The position numbers were made by a program, and so were the translations under genes. From Pullulanibacillus pueri (GTDB taxonomy: Bacteria > Bacillota > Bacilli > Bacillales > Sporolactobacillaceae): DNA of 64,000 bases. The notes beneath the pieces are model-generated. The model searched no databases. It was not told the DNA's origin and saw only the letters and a program-made list of their open reading frames with translations. The number at the start of each line of letters is the position of its first letter. Positions within the stretch are counted from its first letter, which is position 1. Location: assembly GCF_014639255.1 (NCBI RefSeq), contig NZ_BMFV01000018.1, forward strand, positions 1 to 64,000, given 5' to 3'. Below, in pieces: positions 37,364 through 44,977 of the stretch.

Positions 37364-38145
37364 TTGTACATTCCTCCTAGAATGGTTTCTAAATATGCTT
37401 GATTTGCTTTTGCCTCATCAGCGATTCGTTGACGTAATGCCATCTCGTCTGCGCTGATTGTTGTTTTAGGATTGTCTATCAGACTTTGAGGGACATTTTT
37501 ATAACGCTGGAAGAGATCAGAGTTAATCGATGCCGCCATTTGATTTTCACTTTCAACGACATCGCATAATCCAAATTCAAACGCCTGATCCGCTGATAGC
37601 CAAGTTTCGGCATCGAGCATTCCTTGCAATTTTTCCTCAGTGAGCTTATCTCCTGCTTTTTGCATATAAGACTGAAAAGCAGACCCGGCAATACGATCCA
37701 AATCATCGGCCTGTTTACGTAGTTCTGTAGCATTTCCAATAGCAAAAGTCCAAGGATTATGAATCATAAGCATGCTGTTTTTTGGCATATAAATAGTGTC
37801 TCCCGCCATAGCGATGACACTTGCGATTGATGCCGCTAACGCATCAACATGTACGTTTACTTTAGCCTTATGTCGCTTGAGCATGTTATGAATGGCAATA
37901 CCTTCAAAAACACTGCCACCCGGTGAATTAATATAAAGATTTAGCGTTGACACATCGCCTAATTGATCTAAATCTCCCTTGAAACTCGATGCTGTTGTGT
38001 CTGATTCATTCCAACGATAGCTCGTGATATCTCCATAAATAAAGATGTCCGCCTCATTTGATTTATCAGACGACATTTTCATATCCCAAAATTTTTTAGG
38101 ATTTTTTTCACCGAAAAACTGTAAGTTTAGCTTTGGCCTTCCCAC
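37360..38145 (-). CDS. ClpP-like (S14) prohead protease
   Basis: 261 residues. Catalytic Ser in DALAASIASV, His in MLMIHNPW, with the later Asp in the LDAETWLSADQA region; NLYINSPGGSV is the substrate strand. Matures the capsid by removing the delta domain. GTG at 38145 has GGGGGTG 8 nt upstream, and the protein then begins with KLNLQFF; an ATG upstream at 38184 lacks such a site. Confidence 0.9.
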   Translation of the reverse strand: MGRPKLNLQFFGEKNPKKFWDMKMSSDKSNEADIFIYGDITSYRWNESDTTASSFKGDLDQLGDVSTLNLYINSPGGSVFEGIAIHNMLKRHKAKVNVHVDALAASIASVIAMAGDTIYMPKNSMLMIHNPWTFAIGNATELRKQADDLDRIAGSAFQSYMQKAGDKLTEEKLQGMLDAETWLSADQAFEFGLCDVVESENQMAASINSDLFQRYKNVPQSLIDNPKTTISADEMALRQRIADEAKANQAYLETILGGMYK

Positions 38146-38184
38146 TAACCACTCACCCCCTTTCAAGGCAAAATAAAAAAACAC

Positions 38185-39399
38185 TCACTGAGTGCTATCA
38201 AAATTTGAGCTATGACTTTTTCTTTCTCTCGGATCCATCTCTAGTGGGTACATATCCCCTGAAATCCAAAGTTCGTCTGCTTTTCCAGCACGTGGTGGCA
38301 AGTCCTCATACTGCCGTACCTCATCGCGGCTCATCCACCCGTCACGTAAAGCATTGTGGTAAAAAGCGGTTTGAGATGCTGTATCCCCCCTCAATAGCGC
38401 TTTAACATTAAACTTAAAATAGTAACCCGCTTTCCTTTCTTCAGGTGTCAGTAATTTGCGGTTAAATTCCTGCTCATACTGTCGGACAATTGGCATCAGG
38501 GTAAGCTGTACAAACATCCTCATCAGTTGTTCGTTACTTGCATAGTTTTGACCCTCAGTGTCATTAAGCATGATGACAGGCATATTATAAACATTTGCTA
38601 CACGTGACTTAGTAATCCGCTCAGATTGAAACGTATCTGCAGCAACATATTTCCTCTCAAATTGTTGGATATCGACTCCAGGCTCTTTAAATAAGACACC
38701 GCCATTATCTTGATAAAATCGCTTAAAATCCTCGATAATTTCTTGACGCTTATCAGTGTCAACGTTTTGCCCATATTCCAAAATAAATGAGTATGCCGCT
38801 CCCTGCATTTCTTTTAAGCTAAACTCGCGGACCGCCTTATCATAATCCGTGGAATTGGTCAGGACTTTTATTGGATTGATACCCTTTAATCCACCTGACC
38901 CCACAATATGCTTAACATGCAACATGTCCAAATTGTGAATATAGTAGGTATTATTATCTCCTATTACTTGATACCACAATTCGTTGGTCTCTCGTTCAAT
39001 TACCGGCTCTACAAAATCTGGATTTAAAGGTGTGATTCGAGAAACTTGCATTCGGATATCCCGTTCGATTAATGCATAAGCATTTCCTCTTTCATCTCTC
39101 ATGGTCTCCATATTCCTTATAAGATCAAACGATGTCATGTTTTGGTTTGGTGAATTTAACAAAACATCAGATGTCGTATTGGAAACCACATCATAATTTT
39201 TGTACATCTTCAAGGGCAAAGAGGCTAAGCTGTTAGAAAGACGCGTAACAACACTAAAAATGGTTTCATTGGTTGCTAACTTAGAATTATCAATGCCCCA
39301 GAAGGTATGGCCAAACCAATTCGTAAAATCAAAGGTGCTTCCTTTCCAACTTATAATCGCTGCTCGGATAGATCGCCGTATCCTACTAGTCCACTTCAC
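38185..39399 (-). CDS. Portal protein, HK97 type
   Basis: 404 residues with the family features: NETIFSVVTRLSNSLASLPLKMYK, NPDFVEPVIE, ILEYGQNVDTDK, YNMPVIML and GQNYASNEQLMRMFVQLTLMPIVRQYEQEFNRKLL. Forms the dodecameric DNA-entry ring. Lies between terminase and protease genes. Confidence 0.93.
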   Translation of the reverse strand: MKWTSRIRRSIRAAIISWKGSTFDFTNWFGHTFWGIDNSKLATNETIFSVVTRLSNSLASLPLKMYKNYDVVSNTTSDVLLNSPNQNMTSFDLIRNMETMRDERGNAYALIERDIRMQVSRITPLNPDFVEPVIERETNELWYQVIGDNNTYYIHNLDMLHVKHIVGSGGLKGINPIKVLTNSTDYDKAVREFSLKEMQGAAYSFILEYGQNVDTDKRQEIIEDFKRFYQDNGGVLFKEPGVDIQQFERKYVAADTFQSERITKSRVANVYNMPVIMLNDTEGQNYASNEQLMRMFVQLTLMPIVRQYEQEFNRKLLTPEERKAGYYFKFNVKALLRGDTASQTAFYHNALRDGWMSRDEVRQYEDLPPRAGKADELWISGDMYPLEMDPRERKSHSSNFDSTQ

Positions 39400-39417
39400 A
39401 AAATGATCACCACCTTT

Positions 39418-41202
39418 CTAAGCTAATAAATCCCTCATTGTGATAGCTTTGATCTTACCGCTACCCGATGGCTTAATAAGTAAATCAACTGTTTCGGTAT
39501 GTGCGTTAAGAGCAGCTGCAAATCCATCAATCTTTCGATTGGCATTTTGTTTCGTTGGCATCCAATTGTCATTGCGATCTTTAACTAGCCGCACGTTATT
39601 GAGATACCATTGAAACATTTTATTCCTATTGAAAATCACTTTTCCATCGAGCAACAATTCTTTAAAGTTTTGCATCGGCCCACCTAAAGTCAAAAATCCC
39701 TGTCTTACTTCTTTTGTTTTAAATCCATGATTTTCAATTGCTTTATTAAGATAGAGCGCCTTTGCTTTGTCATAGGCAATCATCTTAATTCTATATTTTT
39801 CAGCTTGTTCCACAAACCAATCAAAAACATATTCATAATTGACATAATCACCGGGAATGACTGTTAAATATCCGGCTTGTTTCCATTCGTCCAGTCTTTG
39901 AGGGTTGCTATCCCTGTCATATCTAGCCTGTGGAATCCAAGAATGACAAAGGATAAATACAGAACCATCATCCAAAGGAAATTCAAGAGCTGCAGCTGTA
40001 AAATCCTCTGTTTCTGAAAGATCGTACCCTGCGATACATTCCCTGTTTTTCAGAGTTTCTAAATCGATGACCTTGTTATTTTTCTTAATGGTCGCGATGT
40101 CCACAAACGACAGTTCGTCGACATCTGAGAAGATGTTAAACTGCTTTGTCATCCAGTCTGCGCGTTCTTGGGGACTTCTTTTGTCCTTTTTCCAGTCGGA
40201 AACAAGGTTAACAAAATCCATTAACCCAATATTAGGATTAGCTTTAATCCACAATTCAGGATGATCGGCTTCTTCAGGCTTGTCTAATTTGGCAACGTAA
40301 TAAAAAGTACGCTCGTCTAAATTATCTTCAAGGTTGTCCAAGCAATCTTTTGCCTGTTCTATATAGGTCATTAGTGGCCCATCTAAAACATATCCTGCCG
40401 TTGTAATGTAGATAATAAGTGGCTGTTTTCTCGCTCCACGAGACTTTTTAATGACATTGATCAATTTAAAATTCTTAAATTCGTGAATTTCGTCGAAAAT
40501 TCCTAGATGAGTATTTAATCCATCAAGTCGTTTACTATCGGAAGCCCGTGCCTGGATCTCTGCAAACTTTTCAGTGTACTTAATCTTATTTCTTTGGGCC
40601 TTATACCGTTTTGATAAATATGGAGATTTCTCCACCATCGCTTTGGCTTCATCGAAAAGTTCATGTGCCTGTTGTTCAGCATTTGCCAAAACATAAATAC
40701 GGGCACCGTTTTCGTTATCGAAGCCTAACATATAGTTAGAAAGGCCAGAAATGAGGGTTGTTTTACCGTTTTTCCTTCCAACCATATCAAGCGCTTCACG
40801 AAATCGTCGAATGCCTGTATCTTTATGAACCCACCCAAAAAGGGACCCGATCACAAAGTGTTGCCAAGGTTGCAACACCAATTGATCAAAGTCCCCTTTT
40901 GAAGGTTTACATTTTTTTTCAATGAAACGGATTGGTCGATGACCTTTCTCTTCATCAAATATCCAAGGAAAGTCATCTGTTCCCTGCCGTTCCAGGTCTC
41001 TCATGTGCCGTTTGGCCGCTAGAATATTTTCTTCACTTGCCGGAATAGACCCGTCAATAAGTCTTTCAGCATACCAAGTTGTCAATAGCTCAGGATAGGG
41101 CCTCTCTAATATTGCCCCCCAGCTTTTTTGTTCTGCAAGATAATTTGACCACCATTTTTCTAGCTCAGTATAGCTCATCTCCAAAAGAGAGCTAGAAGTC
41201 AT
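39418..41202 (-). CDS. Terminase large subunit
   Basis: 594 residues of the Terminase_1 (HK97-like) family. N-terminal ATPase: a variant Walker A in GRKNGKTTL and Walker B LGIFDEIHEF. C-terminal RNase-H-like nuclease: AGYDLSETEDFTA with the first Asp, and later acidic sites. Packages DNA into proheads. Overlaps the small subunit by 11 bp. The second ATG (41178) is an alternative start after TTTGGAG. Confidence 0.93.
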   Translation of the reverse strand: MTSSSLLEMSYTELEKWWSNYLAEQKSWGAILERPYPELLTTWYAERLIDGSIPASEENILAAKRHMRDLERQGTDDFPWIFDEEKGHRPIRFIEKKCKPSKGDFDQLVLQPWQHFVIGSLFGWVHKDTGIRRFREALDMVGRKNGKTTLISGLSNYMLGFDNENGARIYVLANAEQQAHELFDEAKAMVEKSPYLSKRYKAQRNKIKYTEKFAEIQARASDSKRLDGLNTHLGIFDEIHEFKNFKLINVIKKSRGARKQPLIIYITTAGYVLDGPLMTYIEQAKDCLDNLEDNLDERTFYYVAKLDKPEEADHPELWIKANPNIGLMDFVNLVSDWKKDKRSPQERADWMTKQFNIFSDVDELSFVDIATIKKNNKVIDLETLKNRECIAGYDLSETEDFTAAALEFPLDDGSVFILCHSWIPQARYDRDSNPQRLDEWKQAGYLTVIPGDYVNYEYVFDWFVEQAEKYRIKMIAYDKAKALYLNKAIENHGFKTKEVRQGFLTLGGPMQNFKELLLDGKVIFNRNKMFQWYLNNVRLVKDRNDNWMPTKQNANRKIDGFAAALNAHTETVDLLIKPSGSGKIKAITMRDLLA

Positions 41203-41644
41203 CTTCTTCCCCGTCGTCGCTTTCTAAATTAATGGCCAATCTTGCTCTTGCAGCTGGTGACAATCCTAAATCGGATCCTAATGACCTCATTTGTGAGGCT
41301 GCATCTTTCATACGGATAAAAAATGGATTAGGTTTTCCATCAATCCACATCCCCTTTGCTTTAACCTGCCTTTTAAAAGACAAATACTGAGAATAAGCAT
41401 CGCAATAAAGGGCTAAATGAGTAACATCCGCATCATTGATAAGCTCGACTTCCAGAAGTAATTTTGCTAATCTCTCAAACTCTTTTTTCGCTTTTTGGTT
41501 GAGCCAAGCAGGTGGGATAACATGCTCAGCACTCATTTTCATCTTTTCTTCTTGTTCAGCCCGTCTTTTTAATTGTTCAACGTTCTTTTTCGCAGGATTT
41601 CCCTCTACAAGCTGTAATCGTGCGGATTTTGCTGGCGTTGGCAT
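41192..41644 (-). CDS. Terminase small subunit, P27 family
   Basis: 150 residues. PAKSARLQLVEGNPAKKNVEQLKRR is the N-terminal P27 signature; a central helical part (VTHLALYCDAYSQYLSFK) and SLGSDLGLSPAARARLAI complete it. Recognises the packaging site in DNA. Confidence 0.9.
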   Translation of the reverse strand: MPTPAKSARLQLVEGNPAKKNVEQLKRRAEQEEKMKMSAEHVIPPAWLNQKAKKEFERLAKLLLEVELINDADVTHLALYCDAYSQYLSFKRQVKAKGMWIDGKPNPFFIRMKDAASQMRSLGSDLGLSPAARARLAINLESDDGEEDDF

Positions 41645-41791
41645 ATTATCACCACCTTTCTAAAATGTAAAATAATGTATTTATAAAACCTTTTTAAAAA
41701 ATCTGATCGGCGGTTTTATTGTAGAGTTGGGGGCACGCCGTTCCTAAGAATACATGGATGCAAAAATTTTGGGTAGGGGGGTACCCCTCTG
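41645..41791. other. Gap between HNH and terminase genes, candidate cos region
   Basis: 147 bp without a gene. It contains a GGCGG/CCG-rich block near 41709-41755 and the palindromic stretch AGGGGGGTACCCCT at about 41775-41788. In phages with HNH-terminase order the cos site normally lies next to these genes; the palindrome is only a candidate. Confidence 0.35.
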
Positions 41792-42091
41792 TTAAAAAAT
41801 GTCAGGGTTTCCCATCTCCTTGTGAACCTTAATTTTCATCTTCTTCTTGCGCTTTCCTCCACCCTTTTCGGGGTGCTCCTTGTTGTGACACGATGGACAG
41901 ATCGTCTCAAGGTTATTGATGTCCAAAGCCAAGTCAGGACGCTCGTCCAATGGCTCAATGTGGTGGACGATGTTCGCTGGTGTCAGCTTGTCATGCCTTA
42001 GACATTCCTGACATAGATAGTGATCTCGTTTTAATACAATTGCCCTACACTTTAACCAAGCTACCGATTTATAAAATGCTGTATCGGTCAT
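41792..42091 (-). CDS. HNH endonuclease (packaging-associated)
   Basis: 99 residues. HNH core with CQEC ... IVHHIEPL ... NNLETICPSCHNKEH, two zinc-binding Cys pairs and the catalytic His pair. In HK97-type phages the HNH protein works with terminase in cos cleavage. Basic Lys-rich C-terminus. Overlaps the upstream gene by ATGA. Confidence 0.92.
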   Translation of the reverse strand: MTDTAFYKSVAWLKCRAIVLKRDHYLCQECLRHDKLTPANIVHHIEPLDERPDLALDINNLETICPSCHNKEHPEKGGGKRKKKMKIKVHKEMGNPDIF

Positions 42092-42804
42092 TTTAGGAAT
42101 CTGTATACAGCATTCCCTTTGTTATCATAAACATTGATTATTTCTTCTGGTGGATTATGTTCAATCACTTTAGTATTCGGTGGCTTATCATAGTCCGCAT
42201 GTTTGATCTTAATGTGTGTTGGGCTAAAACTTTCGGTATTGGTATTCCAATCGATCCCGACATGTACTAGATCAGTGATCTCTTCACCATTATAAAAAAC
42301 TTTAGGGACAGCATTGATATCTTCCAATGTGATTTTAAGAAGTGGTTGCTTTGGCTTGTTGTTGTTGTTGTTGTTGTTGTGCGATTTATATTTATTAATC
42401 TTCCAAACATCAACAAAGGCGCCATTACATTTCGGACATACTCTAACTTCGGAATAATCTTGTTTGGTAGCTTGGACGTTTTCTGTGTGCCCACAGCTTA
42501 AGCAACCGTATCTGACTCGTGATAGCTTAGGAGGATTAAACAAAAGATTATCAACGAAACTCCTAAATTCATCAGGTGGTAAAAAGTCATAATAAGATCC
42601 AAACCGTTGGTAGACATATTCTCTAAGGTATTCGTATCTCGATTTACCACGTTTATATTCGATGTGATTAACCGTTTCGTTAAACGGCTTAGGGAATATA
42701 GGACCGTCGCATATAGGACAATTCAATCCGTCAATATTGTGTTTACCAGCGTCGATGATAGCTTTACATCTGTCGTTCATACACTCAAGTTGTATTTTAC
42801 TCAT
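42088..42804 (-). CDS. Zinc-ribbon protein with poly-Asn tract
   Basis: 238 residues. Cys pairs occur in CMNDRC, CPIC, CLSC and CPKC, giving two probable zinc ribbons. A run of Asn residues coded by a (GTT)n microsatellite (42358-42380) separates this part from a C-terminal beta domain with ITLEDINAVPKVFYNGEEI. Not assignable to a named family. ATG at 42804 has AGGGAG upstream. Confidence 0.6.
   Translation of the reverse strand: MSKIQLECMNDRCKAIIDAGKHNIDGLNCPICDGPIFPKPFNETVNHIEYKRGKSRYEYLREYVYQRFGSYYDFLPPDEFRSFVDNLLFNPPKLSRVRYGCLSCGHTENVQATKQDYSEVRVCPKCNGAFVDVWKINKYKSHNNNNNNNKPKQPLLKITLEDINAVPKVFYNGEEITDLVHVGIDWNTNTESFSPTHIKIKHADYDKPPNTKVIEHNPPEEIINVYDNKGNAVYRFLK
42358..42380. repeat. GTT trinucleotide microsatellite
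   Basis: About seven and a half GTT units on the plus strand (AAC on the coding strand) encode seven to eight Asn in the zinc-ribbon protein. Length may vary between strains without changing frame. Confidence 0.85.
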
Positions 42805-42866
42805 AGGATTAACATCTCCCTTCAGAATCACTGGCGGTCTCTGATTCCCTCACGTGAGTGACTCAG

Positions 42867-43030
42867 TTAATACCCGCTTTTAATCTGGCAATCTGGACAT
42901 TTCATTTCAATAAAGCCTTTTACTTTATCAGCCCGTTGTGCTGAATTTCCTGTTATTCTTTTCATTCTGTCGTGCCCGCATGAATGGTGGATATTTTCTC
43001 TTGATGAACCGTATCTAATATGTGCGTCCA
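42867..43030 (-). CDS. Small Cys/His-rich protein, start uncertain
   Basis: The C-terminal about 50 residues (HIRYGSSRENIHHSCGHDRMKRI ... EMKCPDCQ) look like a real zinc-binding protein. The longer frame to 43130 begins with a hydrophobic stretch without a ribosome-binding site and is probably not translated. A GTG near 43030 could be the start. Function unknown. Confidence 0.4.
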
Positions 43031-43157
43031 CTAAAGCTAGAACACTTGGAAAATATGGAATGCTCTTTTCTTTTATTAGAGTTTCAATAACAAAGCATAT
43101 AAAAATAAATATTTTTCTCGTGACACCCACCGCCCATCACGTATATTTCTTCATGGT

Positions 43158-43226
43158 AAAAAAGCACCGTCGACTACTCTACTTCGGAGGATTACTCCTA
43201 CTCTTTTCGCCGCTGATAGGTGCTTT
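43158..43226 (-). terminator. Terminator-like structured element before the late genes
   Basis: AAAGCACC (43219-43226) pairs with GGTGCTTT (43161-43168) in the minus direction around a 50-nt inner part with its own GGAG/CTCC hairpin, followed by a run of T. It lies between the RinA-like activator and the packaging genes, where a late-gene control point is expected. Confidence 0.5.
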
Positions 43227-43302
43227 ATCACTTACCTAATTATTCCACGCTATCATGATATCACATTTTTGTAGGCCATTTGCACAAGTTTTGCACACGA
43301 TT

Positions 43303-43740
43303 CTATTGCCAACCTATTTTTACGGCGATTAACGTTACTATTTCATGGCGGTATTTCCTAAGTGTATTTCTGTGAACATGGCAAAAGTCTGCCACCTCTG
43401 CCCAAGTTCTACCCTGACGATCCCAATATCCTTTTTCTATAACCTTGCGGTGTCCAGAAGAAACTTGATTATAAGTGCTATCGATAGCCGAAACAATTTC
43501 CTCTAAATTCCTAAGTTTAATATCCGACATCAAACGTGTTGCCATCCGTTCAGTGGGTCTCCCTGGCTCTCTAACCGAATTTGGCCCTTTGACGACATTA
43601 ATCTGTTCTGGGTTCTCATCAAAAGGATTCATAATTTCTTCTCGGCGGCGCTGGATTTCTTTTTTTGTTTCATGGTAACCGTATAGTTCCGCTTCAATAT
43701 GTTTAAATGTTGCTGGCTTTAGTTTCATTACTGCGGTCAT
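43303..43740 (-). CDS. RinA/ArpU-like late transcription activator
   Basis: 145 residues. The C-terminal half has a sigma-region-4-like HTH (GRTWAEVADFCHVHRNTLRKYR) and the N-terminal half an acidic helical part, matching the RinA family. Such proteins turn on packaging and structural genes; it is the last gene before them. Confidence 0.8.
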   Translation of the reverse strand: MTAVMKLKPATFKHIEAELYGYHETKKEIQRRREEIMNPFDENPEQINVVKGPNSVREPGRPTERMATRLMSDIKLRNLEEIVSAIDSTYNQVSSGHRKVIEKGYWDRQGRTWAEVADFCHVHRNTLRKYRHEIVTLIAVKIGWQ

Positions 43741-43753
43741 TAACTCACCTCAT

Positions 43754-43969
43754 TCATTTTTGGCTTTTTAATACATCCCCTAACCAATCAACTAACATTT
43801 CCATTTGCTTTTCAACCAAGTCATTATTACCGTACTTTTCACAGAGCTCACCAGTCGTTTGAGCCACCCATACCCAGAACTCGCTACTGTTAATCCCATG
43901 CTTTATGGCTTGTTGATTGCTTTCGTAGATCCAATCGGCTACCTCTCCGTAAAATACGCGATAGTCCAT
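43754..43969 (-). CDS. Small phage protein, 71 aa
   Basis: ATG at 43969 overlaps the RusA stop codon (TGATG) and has GAGGCG upstream; the frame extends 37 codons further without support. Acidic, helical sequence (EVADWIYESNQQAIKHGI). Function unknown. Confidence 0.6.
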   Translation of the reverse strand: MDYRVFYGEVADWIYESNQQAIKHGINSSEFWVWVAQTTGELCEKYGNNDLVEKQMEMLVDWLGDVLKSQK

Positions 43970-44364
43970 CAAATCGCCTCGATTCGAATATAGATCCCTG
44001 GCATCTTCGCCCAAAACTTTTCCACAATCTCTGAGACTACTAAGGCATCGTCTTTCCAGTACCCACAAGCTGTCATGCAATCCTTTAAAAGTTTTTGCAA
44101 GTTATCTGTATCTGGTCGCGTGTGCTTATATTGGCCGTCTTTATAGTTCCCTGTAACCGGAAAGCACCATTTAACCATCAGTCGAATAGGCCCTGTATAT
44201 TTCTTTTCTGGGACATGCTGACCAAGGTATGCCATCAACTTTGCACGAGCCGCCTTTAAATCCTCAGGTTCGTAGAATATTGGCTTACCATTTATGACAG
44301 ATACCTGTTTCTGTTGGTGAGTCGTTGTCGGGACCTTTTTCATTGGCATGAAGAATTCAATCAC
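43969..44364 (-). CDS. RusA-like Holliday-junction resolvase
   Basis: 131 residues. The family signature RPDTDNLQKLLKDCMTACGYWKDDALV includes the catalytic Asp residues, and the N-terminus (EFFMPMKKVPTTTHQQKQ) is typical. Resolves recombination intermediates or branched DNA before packaging. Overlaps MazG-like and next genes. Confidence 0.9.
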   Translation of the reverse strand: MIEFFMPMKKVPTTTHQQKQVSVINGKPIFYEPEDLKAARAKLMAYLGQHVPEKKYTGPIRLMVKWCFPVTGNYKDGQYKHTRPDTDNLQKLLKDCMTACGYWKDDALVVSEIVEKFWAKMPGIYIRIEAI

Positions 44365-44665
44365 GTAGATCAGCCTCCTTCACGAATACACCATCAATCA
44401 TTTCACCTTGCCGATATTTAATTTCTTGGTAAGCTGCATCAATGCAACTTTCAATACTCAATCCTAACTGCATGGCAAGAATAGTAATGACAACGTAAAT
44501 ATCACCGATCGCATCAGCCGTTTTCCATTCATCTTTTCGAACTAATGCAGCCGATAACTCTCCTGCCTCTTCCATCAATTTCATCATCTGCTTATCTGAA
44601 TTGGCATTATTTAATCCTCGTTCTTCAGCCCAATGTTTAATCGCTTGAGTCATTTCATCCAACAT
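44357..44665 (-). CDS. MazG-like nucleotide pyrophosphohydrolase
   Basis: 102 residues. The all-alpha NTP pyrophosphatase motif is EEAGELSAAL ... DAIGDIYVVI, with EExxE and the paired Asp residues that bind metal. Could tune nucleotide or alarmone pools in infection. ATG at 44665 follows GGAAGGTG. Confidence 0.82.
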   Translation of the reverse strand: MLDEMTQAIKHWAEERGLNNANSDKQMMKLMEEAGELSAALVRKDEWKTADAIGDIYVVITILAMQLGLSIESCIDAAYQEIKYRQGEMIDGVFVKEADLRD

Positions 44666-44742
44666 GATTTCACCTTCCAAAAATTAACTTTTTATTTTTT
44701 GTTGAGAAATTTTGCTTTCGTCAAGGATAGGGGAAGTATGTC

Positions 44743-44973
44743 GTCGTGCGTAAGCTATCGCACGACTACTTACCCCCTTGACCTTGAGGGAAAGGGAAAT
44801 TTACCTATACGTAGTATAGGGTTTTTCCTTCCCTCGGAAATTCTCGAAAATTATCGAGTTTTTCCCTCGGTAGTGAAATCGGGAAAACATTCGACTTTTT
44901 CCCTAATGAGGGAAAGGAAAAATACCGAGAATTTCCCTACGTAGGGAAAGGGAAAACATTCGACTTTTTCCCT
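44743..44973. repeat. AGGGAAA/TTTCCCT repeat array, candidate phage origin
   Basis: No gene. A perfect 8-bp stem GTCGTGCG/CGCACGAC (44743-44766), the palindrome CTATAC-GTA-GTATAG (44805-44819), and about ten AGGGAAA or TTTCCCT words in both orientations are clustered here. A 24-bp quasi-palindromic direct repeat occurs at 44881-44904 and 44950-44973. The block directly abuts the end of the primase-helicase gene. Confidence 0.7.
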
Positions 44974-44977
44974 TTCC

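Noticed and set aside
42358..42380. GTT run as a phase-variation switch
   Set aside because: Units are three bases long, so length changes keep the frame; it can only alter the Asn tract length.
43030..43130. Hydrophobic N-terminal extension of the small Cys-rich protein
   Set aside because: No ribosome-binding site at its start and composition unlike the rest of the gene.
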